DNA of 64,000 nucleotides from Telopea speciosissima (GCF_018873765.1 NC_057925.1:30348646-30412645), one strand, 5' to 3'; counted from the first letter of the stretch, positions 32,990-45,469 are shown. Translations and numbers: made by a program. Notes: a model not told the origin generated them from the sequence alone.

Positions 32990-33900
32990 GGTATGTAGAA
33001 GCTGGATTGAGTCAAACCCACGAGTCTCATGTAGTTGCATCCTCGTGTCTCTGGTACCTTCAATTTGGTCTTCATCCAATAACAATCCCATTGTATCTTT
33101 TGAGTAGTTCTCTTATTCGAGTAGTCTTCTCAGTCTTGGATCTTGTAGAATTCTTGTGTCTCTCTCTTTGACTGATAATGTATGGGCTGGAGATAATGGT
33201 ATGGAATGGGTTCTACTAGCCATAACTTTTCCATAAGCCACATCTGGAACATCGTTGGAGATCCATAAAAGAAGTCCGTTCCATATTTCTAAGAATGACA
33301 CATGATGTCCAAGACTTTGAAAGTTTCTACCAACACTGTGGGAACAATGCCGCATCCTTCCTCGAGTTGCTTGACAACTTTTGCTATCATGGGGAACATG
33401 CCTTTCCCTGGAGTCCTCAAAAGATATCTTCCAATCTTACAAAAGAGATACACTCTCTTCTGGCATCGGATTTGATGTTCCTCTTTTGCTTTGTTGTTGC
33501 TAAAGATTTTGATTACTTTTAAAGCATCCACCAAGTCATAGTTGAGAATCTGTCCTTCTTGTTCATTCTGAAGAAATCTTCTTAAGCTTCAGGAAATTGG
33601 CCTTTCTGCACTGTTGGGATGAACAATCTTCCCTATGGGTGTGACAACATGCAAGGCCGGAATTCTTCAATGGTCGGGGCTATCTTGACTCTTCCAAAGA
33701 GGAAAACATGTAGCTGAGGATCTCAGCACCTAGATGCTTTTTGAAGTGGATCGTGATGGAGCTTGAAACACCTGATCCTCCCCAATATTGGTAAATTAAC
33801 ATCTTCTAGCAATGTAGGACCATCCTTATGCATACGAAGAGTCCATTGTCGCAACTGTTTGTCCAACCCTTCTTTCTTTGGCTCGCGCATAATACCTACA
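32990..33900 (-). pseudogene. Sense-strand extra ORF between Tat pol and the PMD gene, degraded
   Basis: Reading the minus strand gives disconnected but collinear segments: APTIEEFRPCMLSHP (about 33690), RVYLFCKIGRYLLRTPGKGM (about 33440), GIVPTVLVETFKVLDIMCHS, then in another frame FYGSPTMFQMWLMEKLWLVE and YMRLVGLTQ. I recall similar blocks (TIEEF, VLAETL-x-LD, GSP-x-x-LQ-x-WL-x-E-x-L) in uncharacterised plant transposon proteins that accompany Tat-type elements, but I cannot name the family reliably. Several stops and frame changes are present. It converges with the PMD gene. Confidence 0.4.
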
Positions 33901-34208
33901 CCAAGGATCTTGTTAGTGTCCTGGACGATGGTAAGTCTTTGATCAACAACCAGCTCTTATTAATCCTAGATAAACCCTAGGTCAACACAAAAGAGTAATT
34001 TTGGAGGCCAAATGGCAGAATTTACCATATGTACAAGGGACATCAGTTGGCAGAGTCATGAAACGAACTAACACAATGCCTCCCTTTTTTGTTTTTATTA
34101 TTTTTTAGACCGCACTTGGACATGCTAAGTTGCCTACGTATCCCTTGGGAGGAATCAGGTCGAACGTAGTTCAAGTTGATCAAAGATTCAGATGAAGTAT
34201 TTCTTCAA

Positions 34209-34597
34209 TTAATCCATATTAACCAATCCCCAAAGGTCTTCTCCGTCTAGGTCTGTAAGGCGTACTGCATTGCTTGGAAAGATTGTCTTCACCCTGTATG
34301 GACCGCTCCAATTGGGCCGAAACTTTCCTTTTGGGTTATGTATCGGAGCCGTTTGTTCTCTCAACACGTGATCTCCTACATTGATATTCCGAGGGCGTAC
34401 CCCTTTATTGAATGCTCTGGCCATCCTCTATTGATATTTCTTGAGATTATCCATGGCCTTCATTCTTCTTTCATCTAAAAGATTGAGTTCTTCATACCTG
34501 GCTCTCATCTATTCTCCTTCAAGAAGTTGATTGTCAAATAGTATCTAGATAGAAGGCACTTGTATTTTTATGGGTAACACCACCTCTACTTCATAGA
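34209..34597 (-). pseudogene. Integrase C-terminal part of the Tat element
   Basis: The clear section is MARAFNKGVRPRNINVGDHV and GKFRPNWSGPYRVKTIF, then AVRLTDLDGEDLW to the stop at 34209, typical of the end of Tat pol. Upstream codons YEVEVVLPIKIQVPSI (34597-34550) belong to the end of the integrase core. They are separated from the rest of integrase at 42861 by the plus-strand insertion, with target duplication CTAGG. Stops and frame changes occur between the blocks. Confidence 0.75.
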
Positions 34598-34602
34598 CTA
34601 GG

Positions 34603-35230
34603 TGATGAGCACATTTATGTGTGAAATTATCCCATTTAATTCTGTATTTTTATCTGCTTAGAATGGAGCTACCTTGGGTATTTTCTGTCTTTTTCAGGGT
34701 ACAGGGGTATTTTATACGATTTCATGCTATTCTGGACTATCAGGCATCATATCTTCTAATTTACACGTAAAGTGGTCCAGTTTCTTTTCATGGTTGCAAA
34801 GAGGGCTGAATTCTGAGTAAGATGGATGTGTTGCATTAAAAGTACACATCGGTTTCGGAGTCCATTCATGCAATTATTCTTTTTGGGCCAGAAAAGAATA
34901 ATGGGCCAGAAAATGAGTTGAAATGCAAGCCCGAGCCCAGAACCAAGGGAGATTGATTGGCATAATACAAGTGGGCCCCTCCTTCATTGTTGGACGAATT
35001 TCCTCCCCTATTTTCTCTCTCCACTATTTTATTTTCTTATTTTATTTCCTCTCCTATTTTCTCTCCTCCATATGTTTTATATATTTTATTTCTTTTTCTT
35101 TTTCTTCTTTCTCCCAATCACCTTCTTTTTATTATTATTACTATTTATTTATTTTTTATTATTTTATTCAAACCCCACACGGTTTCCACTTTCGTAAACT
35201 TATTTTATTCTCTCCATCTCTCATCATACG

Positions 35231-35266
<36 letters not shown>

Positions 35267-36505
35267 GGCTTCCACTTTCCTAAATCTATTCTATCTCTTT
35301 TTTTTTTTTTATCTTTTTCTAATTTTAAAATCCATCTCCCACCTAACCCCAATCTCCTCATGTTATGTATCTCTCTCTTGGACTCTCCCATTCCAATTCG
35401 ATCCCCTTTATCTTTAGCTTAGTTTGATTTTTAAAATTCCACGTAATCTCTCTCTCACGTTTCTACCTCTCCTAATCCCATATGCTGCCACCTCACCTTC
35501 CTTCATCTAATACCTAACTAACTCCCATATCCCTAATCCCCTTCTACGTGCCTAACCTCTCTTCCATCTCCCTTGCACTACCCTTATTTCCCAAATCCCT
35601 CACTACTTCTATATCTCTCCCTATCCTCTATCTCTCACGTTCTCTTTTTGTTTTTTTATTTTATTTTTAAAAACAAGAGATATCTAACTCCCACGGATTT
35701 TCCATTCCAAAAATATGGCAAGCCAAAAACCGCACCCTCTTCTCTTCTTCTTCTCTTTATTTTTCCTCTTTCTTGTTTTGGTTTTTTTGTTTTTGGATCT
35801 TAGGTTCGGCAAGGGGAGGAGGATCACCGTCCTAGCAGCTTCATCCCCATCGATCATCATCACCATTGTTGCCCTTTATCTCTTGGCATCATGATTGGCT
35901 AAGTTCCCTCTATCTTTAGGTGTAGATGAACTAATGGTGTTTGTTATTGAAAATTCTGGTTTTTATTATTGATTGCTTGATGTTGAGACCCCATCCCTGT
36001 TTGGATGATTTTAATTTATGTATTTAGTTGAAAATTTCTGTTTCTGTGATTCATTATTTTTCGTTCAAGCAATGGTATTTTGTTCTTATGTGGTTGTACC
36101 GATGATAGATTATAGCTTAACGAACTAAGCGTGCCAAGCCCTATAAGCGAAGGACGATAGTACTCGTCAAGATAGTCCATACCTAGGAGGAACCCTACAT
36201 TTTATGGTATTATTAGGCCTACGGTTATAATAAACCGAAGCATGCAACCGAATTGAATAACAACCTATTGGGGATTCGAACCCTAAAGATAGTCTTCTCC
36301 CGTATTTGCATATCGTTGTTAGTTTAGATTTGTTTCTTTTGTTCGTAATTTTAAAATCAGATTTATTGCAATTTAATCATTTTCATCTAATCATCTTGGT
36401 AATTTAGCCTTCCAGTTCCCCGTAGATCGACGACCCCTTACTTGCTACTTGCTACTTGCTAGATTAATTTAGGGTTTTATTTTTGAATGGTTAACGATAC
36501 GATCA
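34603..36505 (+). repeat. 5' LTR of the gag-protease element
   Basis: Matches 40977-42855 throughout with scattered substitutions and short indels. A long pyrimidine-rich tract (about 34980-35800, with a ct run at 35236-35262) produces large but meaningless ORFs. The boundary is set by the CTAGG duplication and by the primer-binding site immediately after GATCA. Confidence 0.92.
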
Positions 36506-36508
36506 AAT

Positions 36509-36529
36509 TTTGGCACCGTTGCTAGGGAA
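36509..36529 (+). promoter_or_regulatory. Primer-binding site of the gag-protease element
   Basis: ttttggcaccgttgctaggg follows the 5' LTR after a 3-base spacer. Athila-type elements have TTGGCGCCGTTGCCGGGGA here, used to prime minus-strand DNA from a host tRNA. Four or so positions differ. Confidence 0.7.
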
Positions 36530-37136
36530 CCGGAGCACAGTTGCTAGGATTGATTGAGTTTTTGTGTCACTTTGTTTTAGTTTTAATTTCATAATTCCAA
36601 ATTTTTATTTTTATTTTTAATCTCTTTATTAGGATAATTTTAGTATACCTAACATTCTCTTTGTTTGTGCAGGAAGCCGAGTAGATCGAGTTGGACAAGT
36701 TGTCCATTTCGTTTACTTTTAATTCCTAGACTTTATATAATTAGGGTTATTTAATGTAATTGTTTTATTTTATTGCAGTATTAGATTGGGTGTTTAGGTT
36801 TAATTTTAATTCCCCCAGCCCCTTAAGATCATATGTGTAACCGTTCATCGGGGGCAGCACATGGAATTGCACAACCGCCAACACCAGGTAAGTATTTTCG
36901 TTAGTTTTAAATTAGTTAATTGTTTACTTTTTAGTTCTGATTTTTATATTTTATTGAGTTTTGTTTTTATTATTTAGTTATCACGTTTTAATTTTTAGTT
37001 TTAATTTCTGTTTAATTAGCACGTTCAACTGATGTTATGTTTTATGCATGGTCGGCATTCTTTGCACCCCAACTTGACTTCCCTTGACCTAGAAATAGAG
37101 CGATCTGTGGCTAGACCTAAGGATAATAATAATAAA

Positions 37137-38523
37137 ATGGGTGACGAAAACCAACCAAGAAGGCCGCTGAGTGAGCACTTCACTCCAACTGCCTATAACC
37201 CTGCATCTTGTATTCAGCTACCTGCCATTTAGGCTGCTCAATATGAGATCAAGTCCATCATCATACAGATGTTACCATCCTATTATGGACTTGCTAATGA
37301 GGAGCCTTACAAGCATCTTGATGAGTTCTTAGAGGTGTGCTCTACAGTCAAAATCCAAAACCTCTCTGAAGATGCCCTAAAGTTACCCCTATTCCCATTC
37401 TCCTTAAAGGACAAAGCCAAACACTGGCTTCATTCCCTAGATTCGGTTAGGATTTCTACATGGGCGGGGATGCAGCAGGAATTTTTGAAAAAATTCTTCC
37501 CCATTGGCCGGACTAATAGCCTTAGAAGAGCCATTACTAGTTTCTCCCAATTAGAGGGCGAACAATTTCATGAAGCGTGAGAGAGACTCAAGGAATTACT
37601 TAGGAAGTGCCCCCACCATGCTGTCCCGAAATGGCAGTTAGTCCAGTGCTTTTATGATGGCCCCCGTGACCGATATAGGCAGATGGTGGACTCCTCTTAT
37701 GGTGGAACATTTATGCACAAGAATGAGACGGAAGCATGGGATCTTTTTGAAACCCTTAGTGAGAATTCCCAACATCATGCTTTGGCCTCTCGGACTGAGA
37801 TTCCACACATAGGGCAACCAAAGAAGGGTGGTCTCTATGAGATCAACCCAATGGTGGAGATGACTGCTAAGGTTGATATGCTGTCCAAGAAATTGGATTA
37901 TCTGATGTCTGTAGGACAGCATTCTATGTCCCCTTTCCCAATGAGTTTCCCTCTACCCAGTCAAACTGAAGCCTATGCCTTATGTGCTAGCCCTAGTCAT
38001 TATGTGATGGACTATTCTTTGGTTGCACAATACCCTGAGTTTTTTCAGGAACAGGTGCAAATGGCTCAAAGTGTCCCTACATCGGGTAATGATCCTTTTT
38101 CCAATACCTATAATCCGGGATGGCAAAACCACCCAAACCTTTCATGGAGAAACTCAGTACCCAATAATCCTCCTAACCCACCATATAGGCCACCATTTAA
38201 TGTTCAAACCAATGCCTATATGGGTGGATAACCACCATATCCTCAACCCCTGCAGAATCAATCCTTTAAGGAAAAGGTGCTAAAAGCATTAAGTGGACTT
38301 GAGCAGAACACACAGCTGCTTCACTCTCATACTTAGTCCATTAATAAGCTAGAGATCCCACTGGGTTAGCTAGCCGATGCTATAAGTAGGAAGGAGGCTG
38401 GCCAATTGCCAAGTCAGCCAATAGGTAACCCAAACAATCAAATGGGTCCAGGGAAAGAACAGGTCCAATCAGTCACAGTCCTAAGGAGCGGCAAAAGGGT
38501 GGAAAATCTGATGCACCCTTAGC
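37137..38523 (+). pseudogene. gag of the gag-protease element, nonsense-broken
   Basis: ATG 37137 begins MGDENQPRRPLSEHFTPTAY, parallel to MGDQQPKTLKDRFYPTR of the neighbouring Athila-type gag. The capsid-like part contains FPFSLKDKAKHWLHSL and WAGMQQEFLKKFFPIGRTNS. The nucleocapsid has lost most zinc ligands: the related CSWCQTPGHLSEEC appears here as AYALCASPSHYVMDY. The glycine/asparagine-rich NPGWQNHPNLSWRN is conserved. In-frame stops are at 37230 (TAG), 37578 (TGA), 38229 (TAA) and several after that. VTVLRSGK near 38480 marks the gag-protease junction. Confidence 0.82.
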
Positions 38524-38789
38524 CACTAATGAGACGCTGCCCACTAGTTCTCAAGGTCAGGGAGAGGTTGAGTCAACCCGAGAGAATGATTCCATTACTG
38601 AAACACCACCTGTGAAACCCATTCATCAGTTCCCAAGGAAGGGGTTGCACAGTCCTATTGTGGAGGGACCATCACTTGATTCTTACATTCTAAAGGTCCC
38701 TTTTCCCCAAGCACTTTAGACACCATCTTACCCCCTTCAGGGTAAATAGGGTAAAAAGATGCAAAAGATGATCAACTTGTTCCAATAAA

Positions 38790-39409
38790 TTCGCATCAAT
38801 CTCCCTCCCTTGGATGCTATCAAGCAAGTCTCTGCTTACGCTAAGTTTTTGAAAGACCTCTGCACCCAAAAGCGTAAGTTGAGAACTCGAATCCCTAAGA
38901 CCGTCCATTTGACTGAACCGATTAACTCTATAATTTTCAGCCACCTACCCCCTAAGCTTAAGGATCCAGGTGCGCCTCTTATTTCTTGCAGCATTGGAGA
39001 TCTCTCCATAAGTAGGGCACTACTTGATTTAGGGGCTAGTGTGAATATTTTGCCTAGTTCAGTCTATGACAGATTTGGTTTAGGAGATTTGAAACCCACT
39101 GAGGTCATCCTTCAGTTGGCTAATCGTTCAATCAAAACACCTCGTGGGTTGTTAGAAGATGTTTTAGTGAAGGTGGAAGAATTATACTTTCCTGTGGACT
39201 TCCTTGTCCTAGATATGGATACAACCACCACAACCAAGCTTCCCCCTATCATTTTAGGGCGCCCCTTCTTAGCTACTGCAAATGCTTGCATAAATTGTAG
39301 ATTGGGTGCCATGGACATCTCTTTTGGGAATAAGAAGCTTAGGCTCAACATCTTCAATGCATCCTTAGTTCCATTCGAGAGGAAGAATGTTTTGCATGGG
39401 ATTTATTAG
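38790..39409 (+). pseudogene. Aspartic protease of the gag-protease element, pol missing after it
   Basis: The frame is shifted relative to gag. It reads LPPLDAIKQVSAYAKFLKDL, then the retropepsin active site ALLDLGASVNILPSSVY, then ILGRPFLATANACINC (the flap/second motif). The same blocks occur in the Athila-type pol at 54507-53990. In that element the reading continues into RT, but here it stops at 39407. A short run ending RFEPLPPLV, comparable to the pre-RT ELKALP segment, gives way to the untranslated ttgggaggcaaccca region at about 39688. Protease would cleave Gag. With the upstream stops no product is expected. Confidence 0.82.
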
Positions 39410-40976
39410 ATGAAGTTGTGGCTGATCACACTTCACACATGCTTATTGATGGCCCTTTGCAGCACTATGGAGATGAGTCTGAGGCATACACTAAAGAGGT
39501 GCATACTTTGCTAGATTTCTCATCCTCTTTAGAACAGCCACCTTGGGCAGTTAGGTTTGAGCCGCTTCCTCCTTTGGTTACATCTCCCCAACCTTCTTCT
39601 AAACCGGCTCCTTGGTATGATTTGATCCTTGACCCTCCATGAGTCAATCTGTCGTCTGGCTGAAGACGTTAAACTTAGTGCTCTTGGGAGGCAACCCACT
39701 AATTTATACTGCATACTTTAAGTGTGTGTGGGGGGGGGGGGGTGTGAGACCTATTGGCAGATTTTTATTTTTTTGGCTTTTAGTAAGTTCTACTGTCTTT
39801 CTGTTACTTTGATGCGAAACGCGGGAGAGGGAGACTTTGGAGCCCTAATCTGAAGTAATGAAAACCCTGTTGAGAGGACAGTAGCTAGTATGTATCCTAA
39901 GGTGGGTTTTGACTCAGACAGTAAGAGCCTCATCTTGTCGAAAGGACAGACCACTTGGCTGTCTTGTGTTTCTTTGAGCTTTTGGTTAGGAGCTGAGACC
40001 AAGTTTAGTTTTGGCATGACATAAAAAAATAAAAAAATAAATAAAAAATATGAGAGTTTAGTTCTGTTGCTTCAACTTAGTAACCGGGGCATCTAGGCCA
40101 CAAGCCCGGAGTCTCGCGTAAAATGATTGGAGTGACCAGTTAGGTTATTATTACTAGTATTCTTGAATCCAGTTCAGGCTTGTAGCCTTTTTGGTTCGAG
40201 TGAGTAAAGCCCGAGGAGTGTTTCACACTCAATCCCCTAGGGAGTGGTTGGTTTAAAGCTCATTACATGAGCCTTCTAGAAAGCTTAAAATGCCAGAACA
40301 TTGCACGGATCTGAGAATCACGTAATTTTCAAAAAAAAAAAAAAAAAGAGAACTCTAGCATCACTATCCCTGTGAATATATGTAAGAAACAAAGCTACCA
40401 TATAGCTCGGGTGTCTTGTGTAGTGACCCTACATGGCATTTGAAGAACAGTAGTGGAGTAACAAATGGAGTTCATTGTGAAACAAAAAAAAAAAAAAAGG
40501 AAGAAATGTCATTGCCTTGGTACAATGGTATGGTAAAAAATGCTCCGAAACCTGAAGTCCTTGGTGCCCTCGATGTCATGAGTGGTCTTACCTTAAGTAA
40601 GGTGGTGTTTTGGAAGATATAAGGAGATTCCCTAATTAGGATGTGTACCTGTGGCTAGAATCAATACTGAGTAATAAGAGCTCAAGTGTGGGGGTACCTT
40701 TGTCTTCTTGATCTTAAGTAGAACATCTTAGTTTCGAGTTTGGTGTGTGCTTCTTACCCATTGTCAAAATATAAACTTACAGTCATGAATTTTGTGTAGA
40801 TATTCCCTGCAAACACTCACGAGACAAAACTCGTCCACTAGGGGTAACCTAGGGGTTTAAAGGCTTGATGCACATGCTAAGTGCAACCGTGATTCCTACG
40901 AAAGTGAGTTAGTTTTTTTTGTTTTCTTTATTTTTTTTTTGCTTGAGGACTAGAAAAATCTAAGTGTGGGGGTATT
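39410..40976 (+). other. 3' untranslated region and polypurine tract of the gag-protease element
   Basis: Contains cttgggaggcaacccac (39686), a motif I know from Athila-type 3' regions, g- and a-runs, and the terminal gcttgaggac...taagtgtgggggtatt polypurine tract ending at 40976. No gene is seen. Confidence 0.6.
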
Positions 40977-42855
40977 TGATGAACACATTTATGTGTGAAA
41001 TTATTTCATTTAATTCTGCATTTTTATCTGCTTAGAATGGAGCTACCTTGGGTATGTTCTGTCTTTTTCAGGGTACAAGGCTATTTTATACGATTTCATG
41101 CTATTCTAGACTATTAGGCATCATATCTTCTAATTTACACGTAAAGTGGTCCAGTTTCTTTTCATGGTTGTGAAGAGGGCTGAATTCTGAGCAAGATGGA
41201 CGTGTTGCATTAAAAGTACGCATCGATTTCGGAGTCCATTCATGTGATTAATTTTTTTGGGCCAAAAAAGAATAATGGGCCGGAAAATAAGTTGAAATGC
41301 AAGCCCAAGCCCAGAACCAAGGGAGATTGACTGGCATAATACAAGTGGACCCCTCCTTCATTGTTGGATGAATTTCCTCCCCTATTTTCTCTCTCCGTTA
41401 TTTTATTTTCTTATTTTATTTCCTCTCCTATTTTCTCTCCATATGTTTTATATATTTTATTTCTTTTTCTTCTTTCTTTCAATCACCTTCTTTTTATTAT
41501 TATTACTATTTAATTCTTTTTTTTTTTTTTTTATTCACACCCCACACGATTTCCACTTTCCTAAACTTATTTTATTCTCTCTCTCATCATACGTAGGTCT
41601 CTCTCTCTCTCTCTCTCTCTCTCTTTTGGTTTCCACTTTCCTAAATCTATTCTATCTCTTTTTTTATCTTTTTCTAATTTTAAAATCCATCTCCCACCTA
41701 ACCCCCATCTCCTCATGTTACGTATCTCTCTCTTTTACTCTCCCATTCCAATTCGGTCCCCTTTATCTTTAGCTTAGTTTGATTTTTAAAATTCCACCTA
41801 ATCTCTCTCTCACGTTTCTACCTCTCCTAATCCCATATGCTGCCACCTCACCTTCCCTCATCTAATACCTAACTAACTCCCATATCCCTAATCCCCTTAT
41901 ACGTGCCTAACCTCTCTACCGTCTCCCTAACAAACACTACCCCTATTTCCCAAATCCCTCACTACTTCTATATCTCTCCCCATCCTCTATCTCTCACGTT
42001 CTCTTTTTGTTTATTTTATTTTATTTTTAAAAACAAGAGATATATAACACCCACAGATTTTCCATTCCAAAAATATGGCAAGCCAAAAACTGTGCCCTCT
42101 TCTCTTCTTCTTCTCTTTATTTTTCCTCTTTCTTTTTTTGGTTTTTTTGTTTTTAGATCTTGGGTTCCGCAAGGGGAGGAGGATCACCGTCCCAGCAGCT
42201 TCATCGCCATCGATCATCGTCACCATTGCTGCCCTTTATCTCTTGGCACTATGATTGGCTAAGTTCCCTCTATCTTTAGGTGTAGATGAACAAATAGTGT
42301 TTGCTATTAAAAATTCTGGTTTGTATTCTTGATTGCTTGATGTAGAGACCCCATCCCTGTTTGGATGATTTTAATTGATGTATTTAGTTGGAAAATTTTG
42401 TTTCTGTGATTCATTATTTTTCATTCGAGCAACGGCATTTTGTTTTTATGTGGTTGTACCGATGATGGATTATAGCTGAATGAACTAAGCGTGTCAAGCC
42501 CTATAAGTGAAGGACGATAGTACTCGTCAAGATAATCTATACCTAGGAGGAACCCTACGTTCTGTGGTATTATTAGGCCTGTGGTTATAATAAACCGAAG
42601 CATGCAACCGAATTGAATAGCAACCCATTGGGGATTCGAACCCTAAAGATAGTCTTCTCCCGTATTTGCATATCGTTGTTAGCTTAGATTTATTTCTTTT
42701 GTTCATAGTTTTAAAATCAGATTTATTACAATTTAATCACTTTCATATAATCATCTTAGTAATTTAGCTTTCCAGTTCCCCGTAGATCGACCCCTTACTT
42801 GCTACTTACTAGATTAATTTAGGGTTTCATTTTTGACCGATTAACGACATGATCA
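40977..42855 (+). repeat. 3' LTR of the gag-protease element
   Basis: Second copy of 34603-36505. It starts TGATGAACACATTTATGTG after the polypurine tract and ends GATCA before CTAGG. ORFs at 41368-42262 are the same low-complexity reading as in the 5' LTR. Confidence 0.92.
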
Positions 42856-42860
42856 CTAGG

Positions 42861-43677
42861 GTATACGGGGTTGCCCCTCGTTAAAGTCTGATAGGCCCAC
42901 AAGGCTAAAGGAAGCTTATCTGCCTCGTCTCTGTGCGTGTCTGCCATTTTTTGCAATATGACCTTTATGTTCTTATTGGCTGCTTCCACTGCACCGTTGG
43001 TTTGAGGTCTATATATTGTAGACCTATGCCTCCTTATACCAAACTTGTTACAGATTTCCTCCGCTTTTCCTTATAAATGCATTCCTTGATCAGAAATCAG
43101 TTCATATGGTACACCATATCTGCTGATGATATTCTCCTTTATGAAATATGCCACCTTGGCGGCTGTCAATACTGAATAAGACTGAACCTCCACCCATTTT
43201 GTGAAATAGTTAATGGCGACTAGAATGAACCTCATGCCCGTTAGAAGCTATTGAATTTATCTTGCTGATCACATCATTGCCCCAAGTTGAGAATGGCCAA
43301 GGAGCATTTAGTGAATGCAGCTCTGTGGGAGGGACGTGTATAATGTTGGCAAATATATGACACCTGTGGCATTTCTTGACAAAAGTGATATAGTCTGCTT
43401 CCATGGTTGCCCAATAATATCCTAACTTGAGGATTTTCTTGGCAGGCATCCTTGCATTCATATGTGGTCTGCAGATCCCTTGATGAATCTCCTCCATGAT
43501 AGTCTGAGCTTGCTCCTTGTCTACGTATAGAAATTGGATGCCATCGTAAGACCTTTTATACAACAAATTTCCTTGGAGGATGAACTGAGTAGCATATCTC
43601 CGTAAGTACTTCTTCTTGCCCTCCGTAAAGCATTTGGGGTACTTCCTTTCTTTGATATAATCAATTATAGGTGCCAC
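42861..43677 (-). pseudogene. Integrase N-terminal and core part of the Tat element
   Basis: The block 43677-43210 reads MAPIIDYIKERKYPKCF, then a zinc-binding HHCC module (IHQGICRPHMNARMPAKKIL and FVKKCHRCHIFA), then APWPFSTWGNDVI where the core begins. From 43210 to 42861 core homology continues in changing frames to ALWAYQTLTRGNPVYP at the insertion border. The first catalytic Asp position (usually WG-x-D) is seen as WGNDV. Integrase joins the cDNA to host DNA. It is broken by frame changes and by the insertion at 34603-42855. Confidence 0.78.
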
Positions 43678-43691
43678 AGATAGGGCTATTT

Positions 43692-44363
43692 CTAGGCAAT
43701 GGCACAGACTTTATATTCAGCAATGTTATTGGTGCATTTGAATTCCAAACGGAACGCCATTGGCAAATAAAAGCCTTCTGGAGTTACAAGCAATACTCCT
43801 ACCCCATACCCTTTTTTATTCGCAGCTCCATCAAAGTATAGCTGCCATACTTCTTCTTGGTCTTCTTTCACAAGGCACAAGTCTTTGTCAGGGAAGAAAT
43901 CTTCCATCGGCCGTGAATCTAATTCTGTTGGATGTGCCTCTAGATGATCTGAGATTGCTCACCCTTTCATGGACTTCTGATTGACATATTTTATATCAAA
44001 TTCTGATAATAACAATAGCCATCTGGCCATCCTTCCGGTCAGTGCAGGCTTCTCAAAGAGGTATTTGATCAGGTCCATCCTTGAAACAAGTCAAATAGGA
44101 TGTGAAACCATGTAATACCTCAGCCTTTTAGTCACCCAAACTAAAGAAGTACAGGTCTTCTCCAATGGAGTGTAGCGAGTTTCATACTCGAGCAATTTCT
44201 TGCTTAGGTAGTAGATCGCATGTTCTTCTCCACTCCTTTGATCGAGTTGTGCTATCATCGGTCCCATTGACATTTCTTGCACTGACTGGTACAACAATAG
44301 AGGCTCACCCAATACTGGAGGGACGAGTATAGGGGGATGAACCAGATATTCCTTTATCTTCAT
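43692..44363 (-). pseudogene. RNase H plus second (archaeal-type) RNase H of the Tat element
   Basis: 44363-44091 carries the usual gypsy RNase H (AIYYLSKKLLEYETRYTPLE). After connecting residues (MARWLLLLSEFDIKYV) comes a second RNase H at 43907-43692: WQLYFDGAANKKGYGVGVLL and FRLEFKCTNNIAEYKVC, with the DGA and AEY acidic positions visible. Dual RNase H domains are diagnostic of the Tat lineage. The second domain ends at a stop before its C-terminal half, and one or more stops separate the parts. Confidence 0.8.
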
Positions 44364-44443
44364 AAATACATCTTGGCATTTGCCATTCTATTCTTTTGGT
44401 TTTTTCTTTCTTAGGAGCTTGAAAATAGGTTCACATATCATGG

Positions 44444-45349
44444 TCAGATGAGATATGAACCTGCTAATGCATTGGGCATGGCCCAAGAATCCCTGACTTC
44501 TTTCTCTATCCTTGGTGCTGGCATTTCTGTGATGGTTTTTATCTTGTCGGGATCCACTTCTATCCCTCCTTTGCTGAAGAGAAAGCCTAGCAACTTGCCT
44601 ATTGTTGCTCCAAACACACATTTTTGAGGATTCAGCCTCAACTTGTACTCTTTTATTCTTTTGAAGAACTTCCTTAGCACTATAAAGTGTCCTTGTCGAT
44701 TAGCTGATTTGACTATCATATCATCGACATACACCTCCACTTCTTTATGTATCATGTTGTGCAATATGGCTATAGCTGCTCTCTGGTAAGTTGCGCCGGC
44801 ATTCTTCAAACCAAAAGGCATCACCTTGTAACAAAATATTCCCCAAGGTGTGGTGAAGGCAGTTTTCTCCCGATCTTTTGGGCACATGCTAATTTGATTA
44901 TAGTCGGAGAATCCGTCCATGAATGACAGTAAAGCATGACTGGTAGTATTATCGACCAATATGTCAATGTGGGGTAGCGGGAAATCATCTTTGGGGCTGA
45001 CCTTGTTCAAATCACAAAAGTTCATACACATCCTGACTTTCCCATCCTTCTTAGGAACTGGAACAATATTGGACAACCACTGAGGGTATTGAGTTACTTG
45101 GAGGAACCCTGTGTTCCATTGCTTGATGACTTCTGCCCTGATTTTCTTGCTCCATTCTAGTCGCATTCGCCTTGCCTTTTGTTTGACAGGGCGAGCATCT
45201 GGATACGTAGGTAATCTGTGTTTCATAATTTTTGAATCGATCCTATGCATATCCCCATAAGACCCTGCAAAGACTTCCTCAAATTCCTTCAAGAGATAGG
45301 TCATTTTGGATACTTCTTCATCATTGAGGGAAGAATCAACTTTGATCAT
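44444..45349 (-). pseudogene. Reverse transcriptase of the Tat element, 3' frameshift
   Basis: The 301-codon frame contains IVPVPKKDGKVRMCMNFCDL, FPLPHIDILVDNTTSHALLS, YKVMPFGLKNAGATYQRA and the catalytic VEVYVDDMIVKS box, in normal order. At about 44500 the thumb reading shifts: the frame gives EKEVRDSWAMP while another frame gives GFLGHAQCISRFISHLTMI, the expected continuation. The catalytic Asp pair is intact, but the polypeptide would be cut short. Confidence 0.88.
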
Positions 45350-45469
45350 TCGAGGACATTAGTCAGTTCCCAGATTTATAAGATAGGTGTCCTCTCGGAC
45401 GGATTGAGCATTTCTTCGTTCCAACTATTCTAACAAGTGATGATGTTCAAGAACCTCATCATCCTTGGA

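Larger units (their letters stand above)
34603..42855 (+). mobile_element. Non-autonomous Ty3/gypsy element with gag and protease only
   Basis: LTRs of 1,903 bp (34603-36505) and 1,879 bp (40977-42855) start TGATGA[G/A]CACATTTATG and end GATCA. The flanks are CTAGG (34598-34602) and CTAGG (42856-42860). A primer-binding site follows the 5' LTR and a polypurine tract precedes the 3' LTR. The 4.47-kb interior has gag and protease but goes straight from the protease tail to the 3' untranslated region, with no RT, RNase H or integrase. Similarity of both termini to the Athila-type element at 47966-58572 suggests that relatives of the latter supplied the missing enzymes. LTR divergence is modest by eye. 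Confidence 0.9.

Noticed and set aside
34923..35803. Long ORFs rich in Phe, Leu and Ser on the plus strand (and the copies at 41368-42262)
   Set aside because: They are readings of the ct/t-rich part of an LTR and occur in both LTR copies with disruptions. Not membrane-protein genes.
44388..44621. Overlapping ORF 3' to the Tat RT as a separate gene
   Set aside because: It contains the expected RT thumb sequence in a shifted frame. It is part of the same broken pol.
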